Of a stretch of 64,000 nucleotides of DNA, positions 15,601-26,247 are shown piece after piece (within the stretch, counting starts at the first letter, position 1; the number at the start of each line of letters is the position of its first letter). The stretch lies in the NCBI RefSeq assembly GCF_001552735.1, contig NZ_BCRT01000001.1, forward strand, positions 62,001-126,000, given 5' to 3'. Origin of the DNA: Sanguibacter suarezii NBRC 16159 (GTDB taxonomy: Bacteria; Actinomycetota; Actinomycetes; Actinomycetales; Cellulomonadaceae). A model generated the notes under the pieces. That model was given only the letters and a program-made list of their open reading frames with translations, made no database searches and was not told the DNA's origin. Both the position numbers and the translations under genes were made by a program.

Positions 15601-18600
15601 TCAGGAGAACAGGCCTCCCCGGGTCGCCTTGTAGGTGTGCTGCTGGGTGGTCGTGGCGGGGGCGTCCCCCACCATGCCGGTGGCCACCACGGTGGCTGTC
15701 CCGGCCGGCAGCGCGCCCCAACGACCAAAGGTCGCCGCGACAGTCTGCCCGGGCCGGACCTTGGCGAAGGTCTGCTGCCCCAGCGGCGTGGTCACCGTGA
15801 TGGAGACCGTGGTGCGTTCCCGGTTGGTCGCGTACACGACCACCTGCGACCGCCCGATCAGGCAGAAGGAGAACGCGTCAGAGGTGACGTTCAGGGTGGC
15901 CGGTGGGACGACGGCGTTGACCGTCACCGGGACCCGCACCGTCGTGCCCGACGGCGTCGCCCTGACGTACAGGTCATAGGTACCCGCGGCGGTCCCTGCT
16001 GGGACCGTGGCCGCGATCGTCGCCGCGCCCGCGGTGACCGGCGCCGTCGCGAGCGGTGTCGCCGCCGGGTCGAGGGCGGTGCCCGCCGGAACGAGGTAGG
16101 CCGCCACCGAGGTGTTGGCCGGTGACCCGAGGGAGGTGAGGTCGAGCTTGGCGAGGTCGAGGGAGACGACCCCACCCGGGTCGACCGCACCGGGCAGCGG
16201 TCCGGTGGCCACGCCCTGGCGGGCGAAGTCCGGGCTCAGCCCCGGGTGCTCCTGGAGGTAGGAGATCCACGCGTCACGGTCGACCAGACCCGAGTCGCGC
16301 GCATCGGTGCCCTGGGTGAACTCGGTGAAGTTGTCCCCACCCGTGGCCAGGAAGGAGAAGGTCGCGATCCGGTAGCTGGCGGCCGGGTCGAGGGCCACGC
16401 CGTCGATCGTCACGGAGGTGATGCGTTCTCCCGGGGCGTTCGTCGCCGTGTAGGTGTAGGTGACGTTGTCGGAGAGCCCCAGGTTGAGGAAGGCCCGTGA
16501 GCTGCCTGCCGGCTGCCACTGCTGCTCGAGGACCGTGGTGAGCTGAGCCCCGGTCAGCGTGGTGGACCACAGGTTGTTGACGAAGGGCAGGACGGCGTTG
16601 GCCTCGGCGTAGGTGATGACGCCGTCGTCGCCGTAGAGCAGGTCGGCGCGCAGGCCACCGGGGTTGACGATGCCGATCTGGGCGCCGCCGCGCTCAGGTG
16701 TGGCCAGCGTGTCCCGCAGCGAGTTCGCCACGAGGTTGCCGAGGGTGGACTCCGAGGCCCGGTCGTCACGCTTGCCGTCGAGGTAGGCGGTGGTGATGTC
16801 CGCGGTGACCGAGCCGACCGGCTGGTTGCCGATGATCGCGGCCTCAGCGAGCGCCGCGTCGACGATCGTCTTGACCTCGGCCACTCGCGGGTACGTCGCG
16901 ACCAGCTCGGCGGCCGGCGTCGTGGTGCGGGCGACGTTGGCGACGGTGTAGCCGGTGACGTCGAGGGTCGCCGGGTCCAGGGTCAGGGTGATCTGACCGA
17001 TCCGTTCGCCGTAGGAACCGGTCTGGATGACCGGGCGGGTGCGGTCGGTCCCGGTGATCGGGGCGTCCCAGGCGTACTCCTTGTGCGTGTGCCCGGTGAA
17101 GATGGCGTCGACCGAGGGGTCGGTGTCGGTCACGATGCGGGAGAAGGCGTCGCCCGCGGCGATCTCCTCCTCGATCGTGGCGCCCTCGGGGGTGCCCGAG
17201 CCCGCTCCCTCGTGGACGAGGGCGACGATGACGTCGGCCTCGCCGTTGCTCTCGTCGCCGTCACCGAGCTGGGCGGCCACCCGGTTGATGGCCTCGACGG
17301 GGTCGCCGAAGTCCAGGGCGGAGATGCCCGACGGCGTGACGAGCGTCGGGGTCTCCTGCGTCACCGCGCCGACGACGCCCACCCGCACGCCGTCGACGTC
17401 GAGGATCGCGTACTCGCTCAGCGCCGGGTCGTCGGTGCCCTTGAGGTAGACGTTCGCGCCCAGGTACTCCCAGTCGGCGGCGTCGCTGACGCGGCCAGTG
17501 AGGTCGTCGAAGCCCTTGTCGAACTCGTGGTTGCCGACAGCCGAGGCCGCCAGGTCGAGGGCGTTGAGGACGTCGAGGGTCGGCACGTCGTCCTGGGAGG
17601 CCGAGGCGAAGAGCGAGGCACCGATGTTGTCACCGACGGACAGGAAGGCGGTCCGGTCGGGGTTGGTCGCACGCAGCTGCTCGACGGTCCCGGCGAAGGC
17701 GACGGTGTTGGCGTCGATGCGGCCGTGGAAGTCGTTGATGCCGAGCAGGTTGAGTTCGATGGGCTCCGCGACGGTGTTCAGCCCGACGACGATCGGGTCG
17801 TGGTCGCTGGACCGGAAGGGTGACTCGTCGTAGAGGATCGAGGCGTTGTAGTTGTACCGGCTGTACTCGTTGGCCAGCGGCTCGACGGAGTTGATGTTCC
17901 AGATGTCGACGCCAGAGACCGCCGCGGTGGCGGCCGGTGACCCGAAGACGTGGTCGAGGGACCCGACGCGTCCGGAGAACAGGTACGTCTGCTCACCGGT
18001 GCCCGCGCTGAGGTTGGTGTAGCCGGCGTCGGCCAGCACCACGAGCGGGTCCTCCTGGGTGTAGGAGTTGAAGTCACCGACGAGGAAGACCTTGTCGGTG
18101 CCGGCAGCAGCCTTGACGGTGTCGGCGAAGGCGACGAGCGCCGTGGCCTGCTTGACCCGGCTCGCGTTGGACGCGCCCTGCCCGTCGCCGGTGTCCGCGT
18201 CGGCGCCGGTCCCCGAGCCCTTGGACTTGAAGTGGTTGGCGATGACGGTGAATGCCTGCGAGGCGTCCCCGCCGGTGGGGACGAAGGTCTGGGCGAGCGG
18301 CTCACGGGCGTTGGAGAAGGCCGGGTCGTCGAGGATGACCGACTCCCCCGCGGTGGTGACCGCGGCGGTGCGGTAGATGAAGGCCGTGCGGATGACGTCC
18401 TCGTCCTCGGGAACCACGGCCGGGGACGCGACGACGGACCACACAGGTGACCCGGCTGCGGTGTTGAGGGCCGCGACCAGGGTGGACAGCGCGGTGTCAC
18501 GGTCCTTGCCGAACACCGCAGAGTTCTCGATCTCCAGGAGGGAGACGACGTCCGCGTCAAGGGCGTTGATCGCGGCGACGATCTTCACCTCCTGACGGTG

Positions 18601-20352
18601 CAGGCTCTCCGCGGTGGCCGCGCCGCGTGCGTCGCAGCCGGAGTTCACGGTGATCTTGGCACCGGCACGGTCGGTGTAGAAGGTGCAGCCGGGGACCTGG
18701 TCACCGGTGGTGGTGAAGTAGTTGAGCACGTTGAAGGTGGCCAGGCGGACGTCGCCGCCCACGTCCTGAGGTGCCGGGGTGCGGGTGTCAGCGAAGGTCA
18801 CCGGCTGGACGGCGGAGGCGTTCGCGGGAGTCAGCTCGGTTGTGGGCTGGAAGGTCCACGCCTCGAAGCGGTAGTCGAGGATGACCGGCTGGGTGAAGGT
18901 GACCGGAGCGCCGACCCGGGCCGGCGCTCCGCCGGTGAGGTAGGGCAGCGGCTTGGACTTGTTGGCGGTGGAGTTGAAGTTCGTCGTGGCGCCGTCGTCC
19001 AGGACGACCGCGCGTGCGGCGGCGTCGGCCACGGCTGCGGCGGCCTCCGGGCTGCCCGGGCGGCCGACGTCGGTCGGCTGGGCGAGCGGCGTGGCGCCGG
19101 CGGCCAGCAGGAAGGAGCCGTAGTAGTTGGTCGAGTAGTTGTCGGCGACGACGTAGTCACCGGCGGGCTGGACGAGCATGCCCTCGAGGGTCTCGCGCTC
19201 GGCGGCGGTGGCCGGGTAGGCGACGTTCGCGGGCTTGACCACCTCGGCGGGCTCGTCGAGCACGGTGTAGGCGGTCGGGGTGATCTGGGTGAGCGTGAAG
19301 TACTCGCTCACCGCCCCGGTCACCTCGACGTGCTGGCCGACGCGGACGGCTGCGGCGCCAGCCGCGGAGAAGACGAAGATCCCGTCGGAGCGGGTGTGGG
19401 TGGCCAGGTCGAGGTCACCGCCCGTGCCCGGGGTCTGGATGTAGAAGCCGTTGTACCCACCGGTCGGGTACGTCGCCGTGACGATTCCGCGCGTGGTCAC
19501 CGTGGTCCCCACGAGCGGGCTGGCGTCACCGGTGCCCTGCACGTCCGCGATGGGCGTGAGGGTGGGCGTGGTGGGGTCGGTGGGGTCGGTCGTCGGCTCG
19601 GCGGTGGGGTCCGTGGTCGGCTCGGTGGTCGGCTCCGTCGTCGGGTCCGTGCCGGGGTCGGTGGTCGCGCCCTGCGGGGTGACGGTGGCGGAGAGCGTGA
19701 AGTCCGCCGCGTTGTTGTCGGTGTCCACGAAGCCCGTGCGGGTGATCGACCGCGGGACGTTGTTCGCTGACGGCGCCGGTGCCACAGCTGTCTCGAAGGT
19801 GTTGGAGGCTCCGTACCCGAGCAGGTCCACGACCTGGGCGTTGCCCACCACGGAGCCGGTGGGCAGCGTGACCGCTCCCGGCGCGGCGACCAGCGCCAGC
19901 GTGCCGGTGGTCCCCGAGGCGTTGAGCGCGGGGGCCGCGAGGTCTGCCGCCGGCAGCGCCGCGCCGTTGGCGCCGTTGGACCCGCCGGAGACGAGGTAGT
20001 AGCCGCCGGCCGCGATGGTCCCGGTCAGGCGCGCGGCGGTGCTCGAGGCGCCCGATCCGGTCGCCGAGCGGTACTGCAAGGACCAGCCGGACAGGTCGAC
20101 CGGCGCGGGACCGGGGTTGTAGAGCTCGACGAACTTGGTCGCGTAGACGGCGTTGGCGCTGCCTCCGGATAGGTACGCCTCGTTGATGACCACTCCGGTC
20201 CCCTCGACCGAGGCGGGCACCGTGCCGGCTGCGGGGAGCGGGCCTGCGGCCTGTGCGGAGAGCACCGGTCCCAGGATGAGAGCGCCAGAGAGGGCGGTGG
20301 CCACAGCCACCACCCTCCGAGACGCGGTGCTTCGGTGGTGACTTGTGAACAC
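15601..20352 (-). CDS. Secreted multidomain ExeM/NucH-type nuclease fused to 5'-nucleotidase
   Basis: 1583 residues. A signal peptide (RRVVAVATALSGALILGPV, cleavage near SAQAA) is followed by a lamin-tail domain (about 50-170) and a Thr/Pro/Glu linker of PTTE/PTTD repeats (about 231-265). Next come an OB-fold-like region (265-520) and an endonuclease/exonuclease/phosphatase domain (533-860: LATFNVLNYF, SLLEIEN, VGDFNSY, SSDHDP). A calcineurin-like metallophosphatase begins at 867 (LNLLGINDFHGRID, VGNHEFDKG, FTGHTHKEY), followed by a 5'-nucleotidase C-domain (about 1180-1390) and an Ig-like tail. It probably degrades extracellular DNA or RNA and dephosphorylates the nucleotides, a phosphate/nucleoside scavenger. 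GTG 20352 is fixed by AGAAGGAGC upstream. No LPXTG or other anchor is seen. Confidence 0.93.
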   Translation of the reverse strand: MFTSHHRSTASRRVVAVATALSGALILGPVLSAQAAGPLPAAGTVPASVEGTGVVINEAYLSGGSANAVYATKFVELYNPGPAPVDLSGWSLQYRSATGSGASSTAARLTGTIAAGGYYLVSGGSNGANGAALPAADLAAPALNASGTTGTLALVAAPGAVTLPTGSVVGNAQVVDLLGYGASNTFETAVAPAPSANNVPRSITRTGFVDTDNNAADFTLSATVTPQGATTDPGTDPTTEPTTEPTTDPTAEPTTDPTDPTTPTLTPIADVQGTGDASPLVGTTVTTRGIVTATYPTGGYNGFYIQTPGTGGDLDLATHTRSDGIFVFSAAGAAAVRVGQHVEVTGAVSEYFTLTQITPTAYTVLDEPAEVVKPANVAYPATAAERETLEGMLVQPAGDYVVADNYSTNYYGSFLLAAGATPLAQPTDVGRPGSPEAAAAVADAAARAVVLDDGATTNFNSTANKSKPLPYLTGGAPARVGAPVTFTQPVILDYRFEAWTFQPTTELTPANASAVQPVTFADTRTPAPQDVGGDVRLATFNVLNYFTTTGDQVPGCTFYTDRAGAKITVNSGCDARGAATAESLHRQEVKIVAAINALDADVVSLLEIENSAVFGKDRDTALSTLVAALNTAAGSPVWSVVASPAVVPEDEDVIRTAFIYRTAAVTTAGESVILDDPAFSNAREPLAQTFVPTGGDASQAFTVIANHFKSKGSGTGADADTGDGQGASNASRVKQATALVAFADTVKAAAGTDKVFLVGDFNSYTQEDPLVVLADAGYTNLSAGTGEQTYLFSGRVGSLDHVFGSPAATAAVSGVDIWNINSVEPLANEYSRYNYNASILYDESPFRSSDHDPIVVGLNTVAEPIELNLLGINDFHGRIDANTVAFAGTVEQLRATNPDRTAFLSVGDNIGASLFASASQDDVPTLDVLNALDLAASAVGNHEFDKGFDDLTGRVSDAADWEYLGANVYLKGTDDPALSEYAILDVDGVRVGVVGAVTQETPTLVTPSGISALDFGDPVEAINRVAAQLGDGDESNGEADVIVALVHEGAGSGTPEGATIEEEIAAGDAFSRIVTDTDPSVDAIFTGHTHKEYAWDAPITGTDRTRPVIQTGSYGERIGQITLTLDPATLDVTGYTVANVARTTTPAAELVATYPRVAEVKTIVDAALAEAAIIGNQPVGSVTADITTAYLDGKRDDRASESTLGNLVANSLRDTLATPERGGAQIGIVNPGGLRADLLYGDDGVITYAEANAVLPFVNNLWSTTLTGAQLTTVLEQQWQPAGSSRAFLNLGLSDNVTYTYTATNAPGERITSVTIDGVALDPAASYRIATFSFLATGGDNFTEFTQGTDARDSGLVDRDAWISYLQEHPGLSPDFARQGVATGPLPGAVDPGGVVSLDLAKLDLTSLGSPANTSVAAYLVPAGTALDPAATPLATAPVTAGAATIAATVPAGTAAGTYDLYVRATPSGTTVRVPVTVNAVVPPATLNVTSDAFSFCLIGRSQVVVYATNRERTTVSITVTTPLGQQTFAKVRPGQTVAATFGRWGALPAGTATVVATGMVGDAPATTTQQHTYKATRGGLFS

Positions 20353-20597
20353 GCTTGCTCCTTCTGCGGTACGACGTCGAGCCCCTGGTGAGCAGTCTTC
20401 GAGGGTCCCCATCGACCCGCGGAACACATCACACCGCGCGAACCTGAACGTCTGGTATCAACCAGGACACATCTCGTGGAACTCCACGCACGTTATCGGC
20501 CACCGCGCGCCTGCGCATGCCCAGGCGCGCGATCGTTACCTGCCGGTAACGTACGGGCCCGGTCACCGTAAGTCTGGTGGTCACGTGGCTGAGTCCG

Positions 20598-20603
20598 TAT
20601 CCT
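20598..20603 (+). promoter_or_regulatory. Candidate -10 box of the DUF6891 gene
   Basis: TATCCT lies 7 nt before ATG 20611 with no Shine-Dalgarno sequence between, consistent with a leaderless transcript. A convincing -35 box is not visible. Confidence 0.4.
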
Positions 20604-20610
20604 CTGGCCC

Positions 20611-21291
20611 ATGACGACGCCGACGACCGGTCCAGGCAGCCGCTACTCCCGCGCCGACGTGGCGGCCCGCGCCCGCGCGGCACTGTCCGCGGGCTTCGTC
20701 GACCTGGAAGGGGCGATCGCCCAGGTGAGTCTGGCCTTCACCGACGAGGAGCAGCCCCCGCCCGGGTCGGTGATCCCGAGCATCGTCCGCGAGGTGTGGC
20801 AGGCCCGGCTCGCCGAGCAGAGCCGCTGGCGGGACGAGGGCGACTACACCCGGCTGGCCGCTGCCTTCAACAACCTCGCCGAGTGGGGCATGGTCGCGCG
20901 GATGAACTTCACCTGCTGCCAGACCTGCGGCAACGATGAGATCGCCGACGAACGCACCCCTGTCCCCTCAGATGGGTACGGCGGATACATGGAGTGGGGC
21001 TACGCCTACTTCCATCAGCAGGACACCGACCGTTTGACCGAGGGGGCCGACCTCTTCCTCGCCTACGGCACCTTCGCACCCATCACGGGCCTCGACCCTG
21101 ACCTCCTGGCGCGCGCCGATGCCGGGGACGCTGCCGCACGCACCCAGGTCATGGACGCGTCGCTCGTGCGCGCAGGGACCGTCGTCGCCGACGCGCTGCG
21201 CTACGCCGGCCTCGGCGTCACCTGGGACGGCACCCCCGGCCAACGGATCGCCGTGACCATCACCGACTGGCGCAAACGCCTCCCCGCCTGA
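20611..21291 (+). CDS. DUF6891-like protein
   Basis: A 226-residue cytosolic protein with the conserved centre MNFTCCQTCGNDEIADE and GYMEWGYAYFHQQDTDRL. The N-terminal half is helical. This pattern corresponds to the actinobacterial DUF6891 group, which has no assigned function. The paired cysteines (CCQTC) could bind metal, but no second cluster is present. The start follows a TATCCT box at 7 nt. Downstream comes a C-rich stretch (21300-21365, several CCCCCTC runs) and a large palindrome, then the convergent SCP-like gene. Confidence 0.7.
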   Translation: MTTPTTGPGSRYSRADVAARARAALSAGFVDLEGAIAQVSLAFTDEEQPPPGSVIPSIVREVWQARLAEQSRWRDEGDYTRLAAAFNNLAEWGMVARMNFTCCQTCGNDEIADERTPVPSDGYGGYMEWGYAYFHQQDTDRLTEGADLFLAYGTFAPITGLDPDLLARADAGDAAARTQVMDASLVRAGTVVADALRYAGLGVTWDGTPGQRIAVTITDWRKRLPA

Positions 21292-21395
21292 ACTGCCCCC
21301 TCCCCCTGAAGGGGCGCCCCCCCTTGAGCTGCCCCCTCTCCCCGAGGGGGTGCCCCCTCCCCTCCCGCGGTCGCGGTCGCCGCTGCGCCCGCCGA

Positions 21396-21457
21396 GTGCG
21401 TGACTTCGGTGGCTGTGCGTGCGTTCAGACTCACGCACAACCACCAAAGTCACGCAC
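21396..21457. repeat. Large imperfect palindrome (26-bp arms)
   Basis: Arm 21396-21421 (beginning GTGCGTGACTTCGGTGG) and arm 21432-21457 (ending AGTCACGCAC) are reverse complements except for two C/T positions, which still pair as G-U in one RNA strand. The loop is 10 nt. It lies between two convergent genes, as a bidirectional terminator or a REP-like element would; no T-run is present. Confidence 0.7.
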
Positions 21458-21519
21458 TGGGCGTGTCAGCGGAGCTGTCCATGAGGCTTGGGCGACGGGA
21501 CGGGGGCCTGAGGGTCCAG

Positions 21520-21894
21520 TCAGGGACGGACGCGGACGGCCTGCAGGGGCAGCAGCTCAGAGATGTCCGACCGCTCCCCCGAGGCGCTCACCCGGCCGTC
21601 GGCGACGGCGTCAGCCCACCGGACAGCGCCGGTGACGAGGCCGAGCCAGGTCTGCGGGTCGGTCTCCACGACGTTCGGCGGGGTCCCGCGGGTGTGCCGC
21701 GGGCCGTCGACGCACTGGACCGCTCCCCAGGGCGGCACCCGGACCTCGACGGCGTGACCAGGGGCGACGTCGGCGATCTCCTCAAGAGTGAACCGCACCG
21801 CCGTGGTGACCGTGGGCCGGTCGTCGGCGCCGTCGCGCCATGCGGAGACGGCGAGGCGACCGGCCGCGGGGTCGGTACGACGTCGGACAGCCAT
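21520..21894 (-). CDS. SCP-like (sterol carrier fold) family protein
   Basis: A 124-residue protein. The sequence VTTAVRFTLEEIADVAPGHAVEVRVPPWGAVQCVDGP and the C-terminal pattern TWLGLVTGAVRWADAVADGRVSASGERSDISELLPL match the short actinobacterial 'sterol carrier family' proteins (SCP2-like fold). The ligand is unknown, and sterols are not expected in this organism. ATG 21894 shares one base with the TGA of the upstream RNB gene (TGATG), and GAGGAG is at good distance, so translation is coupled. GTG 21897 is a less likely alternative. Confidence 0.75.
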   Translation of the reverse strand: MAVRRRTDPAAGRLAVSAWRDGADDRPTVTTAVRFTLEEIADVAPGHAVEVRVPPWGAVQCVDGPRHTRGTPPNVVETDPQTWLGLVTGAVRWADAVADGRVSASGERSDISELLPLQAVRVRP

Positions 21895-23435
21895 CACTGC
21901 TCCTCGTAGGAGAACCGCACGACGCGGTCCTCGATCGACACCTCGGCCACGCGCACCGCGACGGACTCCCCCAGCGGCAGGGGGCCGCCGCCGGAGACGA
22001 CGGAGCCGCGCACAGCCGGCTCGTCCACGACGACGACGCCCTTGTGCGGGTCCCTGGAGTCCAGGTCGACGATCACGCCCTCGAAGAGCTCACCGACCGC
22101 GCCGGTGAGCAAGGCCGCCTCGACGATGTCCACGGACGCGCGCTCGAAGGCCGAGGCCCGCTGGCCCGCACGGGACATCGCTTTGGGCAGCACCTCGAAG
22201 GCGTCACGCACCCACGCCGGCACCGGCTCGTCAGCGCACAACGCCAGGCAGATCTCCGTGCCGTACCTGTCCACCAGACGTCGCAGCGGAGCCGTGACGT
22301 GCGCATACTCCGAGGCGATGGCGGCGTGCTCGGCGTCGTCGGGCACGTCCCCGTGGAAGGTGAGGTACCCCGCCCCGCGGAACAGCGACGTCGCCTCGTT
22401 GAAGAAGGCGGCGTGCTGGGGGACGGAGGAGTCCAGCTGGGCGAGGAGCTCGCCGTAGGGCTGCTCGGCGGGCCAGGCGATGTCCAGCGCCCGGGCCGTG
22501 CGGCGCAGCCGCTCGACGTCGCGCGGGTCGCTCGCGGGGAGGGTGCGGAAGATACCGGTCCCGCCCTCGCGCATGACGCGCGCCGCCGCGATGCCCGTGA
22601 GCAGGGAGATCTGCGCGTTCCAGCCCTCGGCCGGCAGGACCGAGCGGAACTCCAGGCCGTAGCTGCCGTCGTCGTGCAGGGTGACGTTCTGCTCGGGGAC
22701 GTTGAGGGAGACGCCACCGCGCTCCCGCTCGAGCAGCTGGCGCAGCTCGCCGACCTCGCGCAGCAGCAGGAGCAGGTCGGCGGCGGTGCCGTCGTCGACG
22801 GCGGTCTGGACCTCGTCGTAGGTGAAGCGCGCGGTGGAGCGGACGCGCGCCCGGCGCACGTCGACGTCGGCGATCTCACCGCGGTCGTCGAGGGCGATCT
22901 GCCACACCGCAGCGGGGCGGTCCACCCCAGGGAGCAGGCTCGCGGCGCCCTCGGAGAGCACCGGTGGGTGCAGCGGGGTGCGTCCGTCCGGGGCGTAGAG
23001 GGTCATCCCGCGCGTGCCCGCCTCGCGGTCGATCGCGCTGCCGGGAGCGACGAAGTGCGCGACGTCGGCGATCGCGTAGCGCACGAGGTAGCCGTCGGGC
23101 GTCCGCTCGATGTGCACCGCCTGGTCGAGGTCCATCGAGCCGGGCGGGTCGATGGTGACGAAGCCGACGTCGAGCACCGGCAGGAGTGGGGTGGCCGGAG
23201 GCGGGGTGGGAGCGGGGGCGGTGCGGGTGGGCTCGGTGCGGGCGTCGGCGGGTGCGGCGTCGGCGTGGGGTGCATCGGGTGGTGCGGCGTCGGCGACGTG
23301 CTCGGCCTCGGCGAGAACGTCCTCGGGGAAGGCGAGGGGGATGCTCATCTCGGAGCGCAGCCGATCGAAGGCGATACGGACCCGCTCAGGGACCGTGGCC
23401 GCCGGGAGGTCGAGCCGAAGGTGACGTGAAGGCAC
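21894..23435 (-). CDS. RNB-domain ribonuclease (RNase II/R-like)
   Basis: A 513-residue protein with an RNB catalytic domain. The active-site segment FVTIDPPGSMDLDQAVHIE (about residues 91-109) carries the expected Asp cluster, and YAIADVAHFV follows. It degrades RNA 3' to 5' by inference from the family. Between the N-terminal 45 residues and the RNB domain is an Ala/Pro/Thr-rich linker (about 45-85: DAAPPDAPHADAAPADART). No cold-shock domains or full S1 domain are evident, so it belongs to the compact actinobacterial RNB type. It is the first gene of a pair with the SCP-like gene, and an unusual 20-bp-phased repeat array lies in its upstream region. Confidence 0.9.
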   Translation of the reverse strand: MPSRHLRLDLPAATVPERVRIAFDRLRSEMSIPLAFPEDVLAEAEHVADAAPPDAPHADAAPADARTEPTRTAPAPTPPPATPLLPVLDVGFVTIDPPGSMDLDQAVHIERTPDGYLVRYAIADVAHFVAPGSAIDREAGTRGMTLYAPDGRTPLHPPVLSEGAASLLPGVDRPAAVWQIALDDRGEIADVDVRRARVRSTARFTYDEVQTAVDDGTAADLLLLLREVGELRQLLERERGGVSLNVPEQNVTLHDDGSYGLEFRSVLPAEGWNAQISLLTGIAAARVMREGGTGIFRTLPASDPRDVERLRRTARALDIAWPAEQPYGELLAQLDSSVPQHAAFFNEATSLFRGAGYLTFHGDVPDDAEHAAIASEYAHVTAPLRRLVDRYGTEICLALCADEPVPAWVRDAFEVLPKAMSRAGQRASAFERASVDIVEAALLTGAVGELFEGVIVDLDSRDPHKGVVVVDEPAVRGSVVSGGGPLPLGESVAVRVAEVSIEDRVVRFSYEEQ

Positions 23436-23517
23436 GATCCGACTCTACGACGCCCCCGCCCCCCACCGAAGCCCAAACCGCCTCCCACCTCCCCTTCCTC
23501 CCCCTCACTCCCCTCCC

Positions 23518-23635
23518 CGAACTCGTGAGACCGTCGCCGAACTCGTGAGCGCGGGGCCTGCGGGCCCCGGAAGACGGGCCTGGCGCACGAGTTCGACGGA
23601 TGGTTCACGAGTTCGGCGCACGGCGCACGAGTTCG
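23518..23635. repeat. 20-bp-phased CGAACTCGTG repeat array with inverted half
   Basis: CGAACTCGTG occurs at 23518 and 23538. Its reverse complement CACGAGTTCG occurs at 23586, 23606 and 23626. Spacing within each half is exactly 20 bp, and the two halves face each other around a GC-rich centre (GGGGCCTGCGGGCCCC). The array lies 83-200 bp upstream of the RNB gene and downstream of gdhA. The repeats are too short and the intervals too brief and variable to be CRISPR. Confidence 0.85.
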
Positions 23636-23715
23636 GTGCGGGTGCGGGGGCAGGGGTGGGTACGGGGATGGGTGCGGGTATGGGGGCGGGCGGAGGGCGA
23701 TCTTCGGGGAGACGG

Positions 23716-23750
23716 GAACAGGGCCGGCCCCGGTGGGGGCGGCCCTGTTC
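23716..23750 (-). terminator. Hairpin terminator of gdhA
   Basis: 11-bp perfect stem GAACAGGGCCG/CGGCCCTGTTC, one G-G mismatch, then CCCC/GGGG with loop GGT. It begins 31 bp past the gdhA stop. Confidence 0.75.
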
Positions 23751-23781
23751 TGGTGGGGTGGTGTACCCCGGGGAGCTGAAC

Positions 23782-25554
<1,773 letters not shown>

Positions 25555-26247
25555 ATGGCACAGCTCTCACCACCGACGCCCGACGACGGCGCCCCGCTCC
25601 CCTCCTCACCCCTCACCGTGGTGGTCGTCTCGGGGAACCCGCGCCCCGGCTCGCGGACCCTGGCCGCGGCGGCCACCGTCGGCGCGCGGATCACCGCGCT
25701 GCTCGGTGCCGGACGCGGCAGCGGGCACGGCACCCAGCCCATCACCCTGGAGACGATCGACCTGGCTTCCTTCGCCTCCGAGGTCCTCACCGACCACCAC
25801 CCCGCAGCCGACCGTGCCACCGCCGCTCTGGCTGCGGCGACCGTCGCCGTGGTCGCCACGCCTGTGTACAAGGCGTCCTACACCGGGCTGCTCAAGGCCT
25901 TCCTCGACCTCTACGGTCCCGACGGGCTGGCCGGCGTGGTCGTGGTGCCGCTGGTCGTCTCGGGGAACCCCGCCCACGCCCTGGCCGGGGAGGTGCACCT
26001 GCGCCCGGTGCTCATCGAGCTCGGCGCGGTGGTCCCCACCCGCGCGCTGTCCCTGACCGAGTCGCAGCTCGGCGACGTGGACGGCGCGATCACCACGTGG
26101 CTGGGTCGGGAGTGGAAGGCGCTGCGCCGCGCGGTCGGCCTGCCCGACGCCGCTCCGTCTCACCCCGCATCGCCCGATGCCGGTCCCGCGTTGCGCGACG
26201 CCGGCCCCACGCACCGCGCCACCCTCCAGACGGCGGTGACGGCATGA
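25555..26247 (+). CDS. NADPH-dependent FMN reductase family protein
   Basis: A 230-residue flavodoxin-fold protein. VVVVSGNPRPGSRTLAAA near residues 22-39 is the phosphate-binding loop for FMN, and VAVVATPVYKASYTGLLKAFLDLY is the conserved second flavin contact of SsuE/NADPH-dependent FMN reductases. It should supply reduced FMN to a partner oxygenase. The C-terminal about 30 residues are a Pro/His/Ala tail with repeated H-P/A-P spacing and are probably disordered. Its stop overlaps the start of the flavin-reductase-like gene by 4 bp, so both are made together. No monooxygenase gene is adjacent. Confidence 0.85.
   Translation: MAQLSPPTPDDGAPLPSSPLTVVVVSGNPRPGSRTLAAAATVGARITALLGAGRGSGHGTQPITLETIDLASFASEVLTDHHPAADRATAALAAATVAVVATPVYKASYTGLLKAFLDLYGPDGLAGVVVVPLVVSGNPAHALAGEVHLRPVLIELGAVVPTRALSLTESQLGDVDGAITTWLGREWKALRRAVGLPDAAPSHPASPDAGPALRDAGPTHRATLQTAVTA

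Noticed and set aside
23518-23635. CGAACTCGTG copies as a short CRISPR array
   Set aside because: Ten-base repeats with about ten-base intervals and an inversion in the middle do not fit CRISPR, and no cas gene is present.
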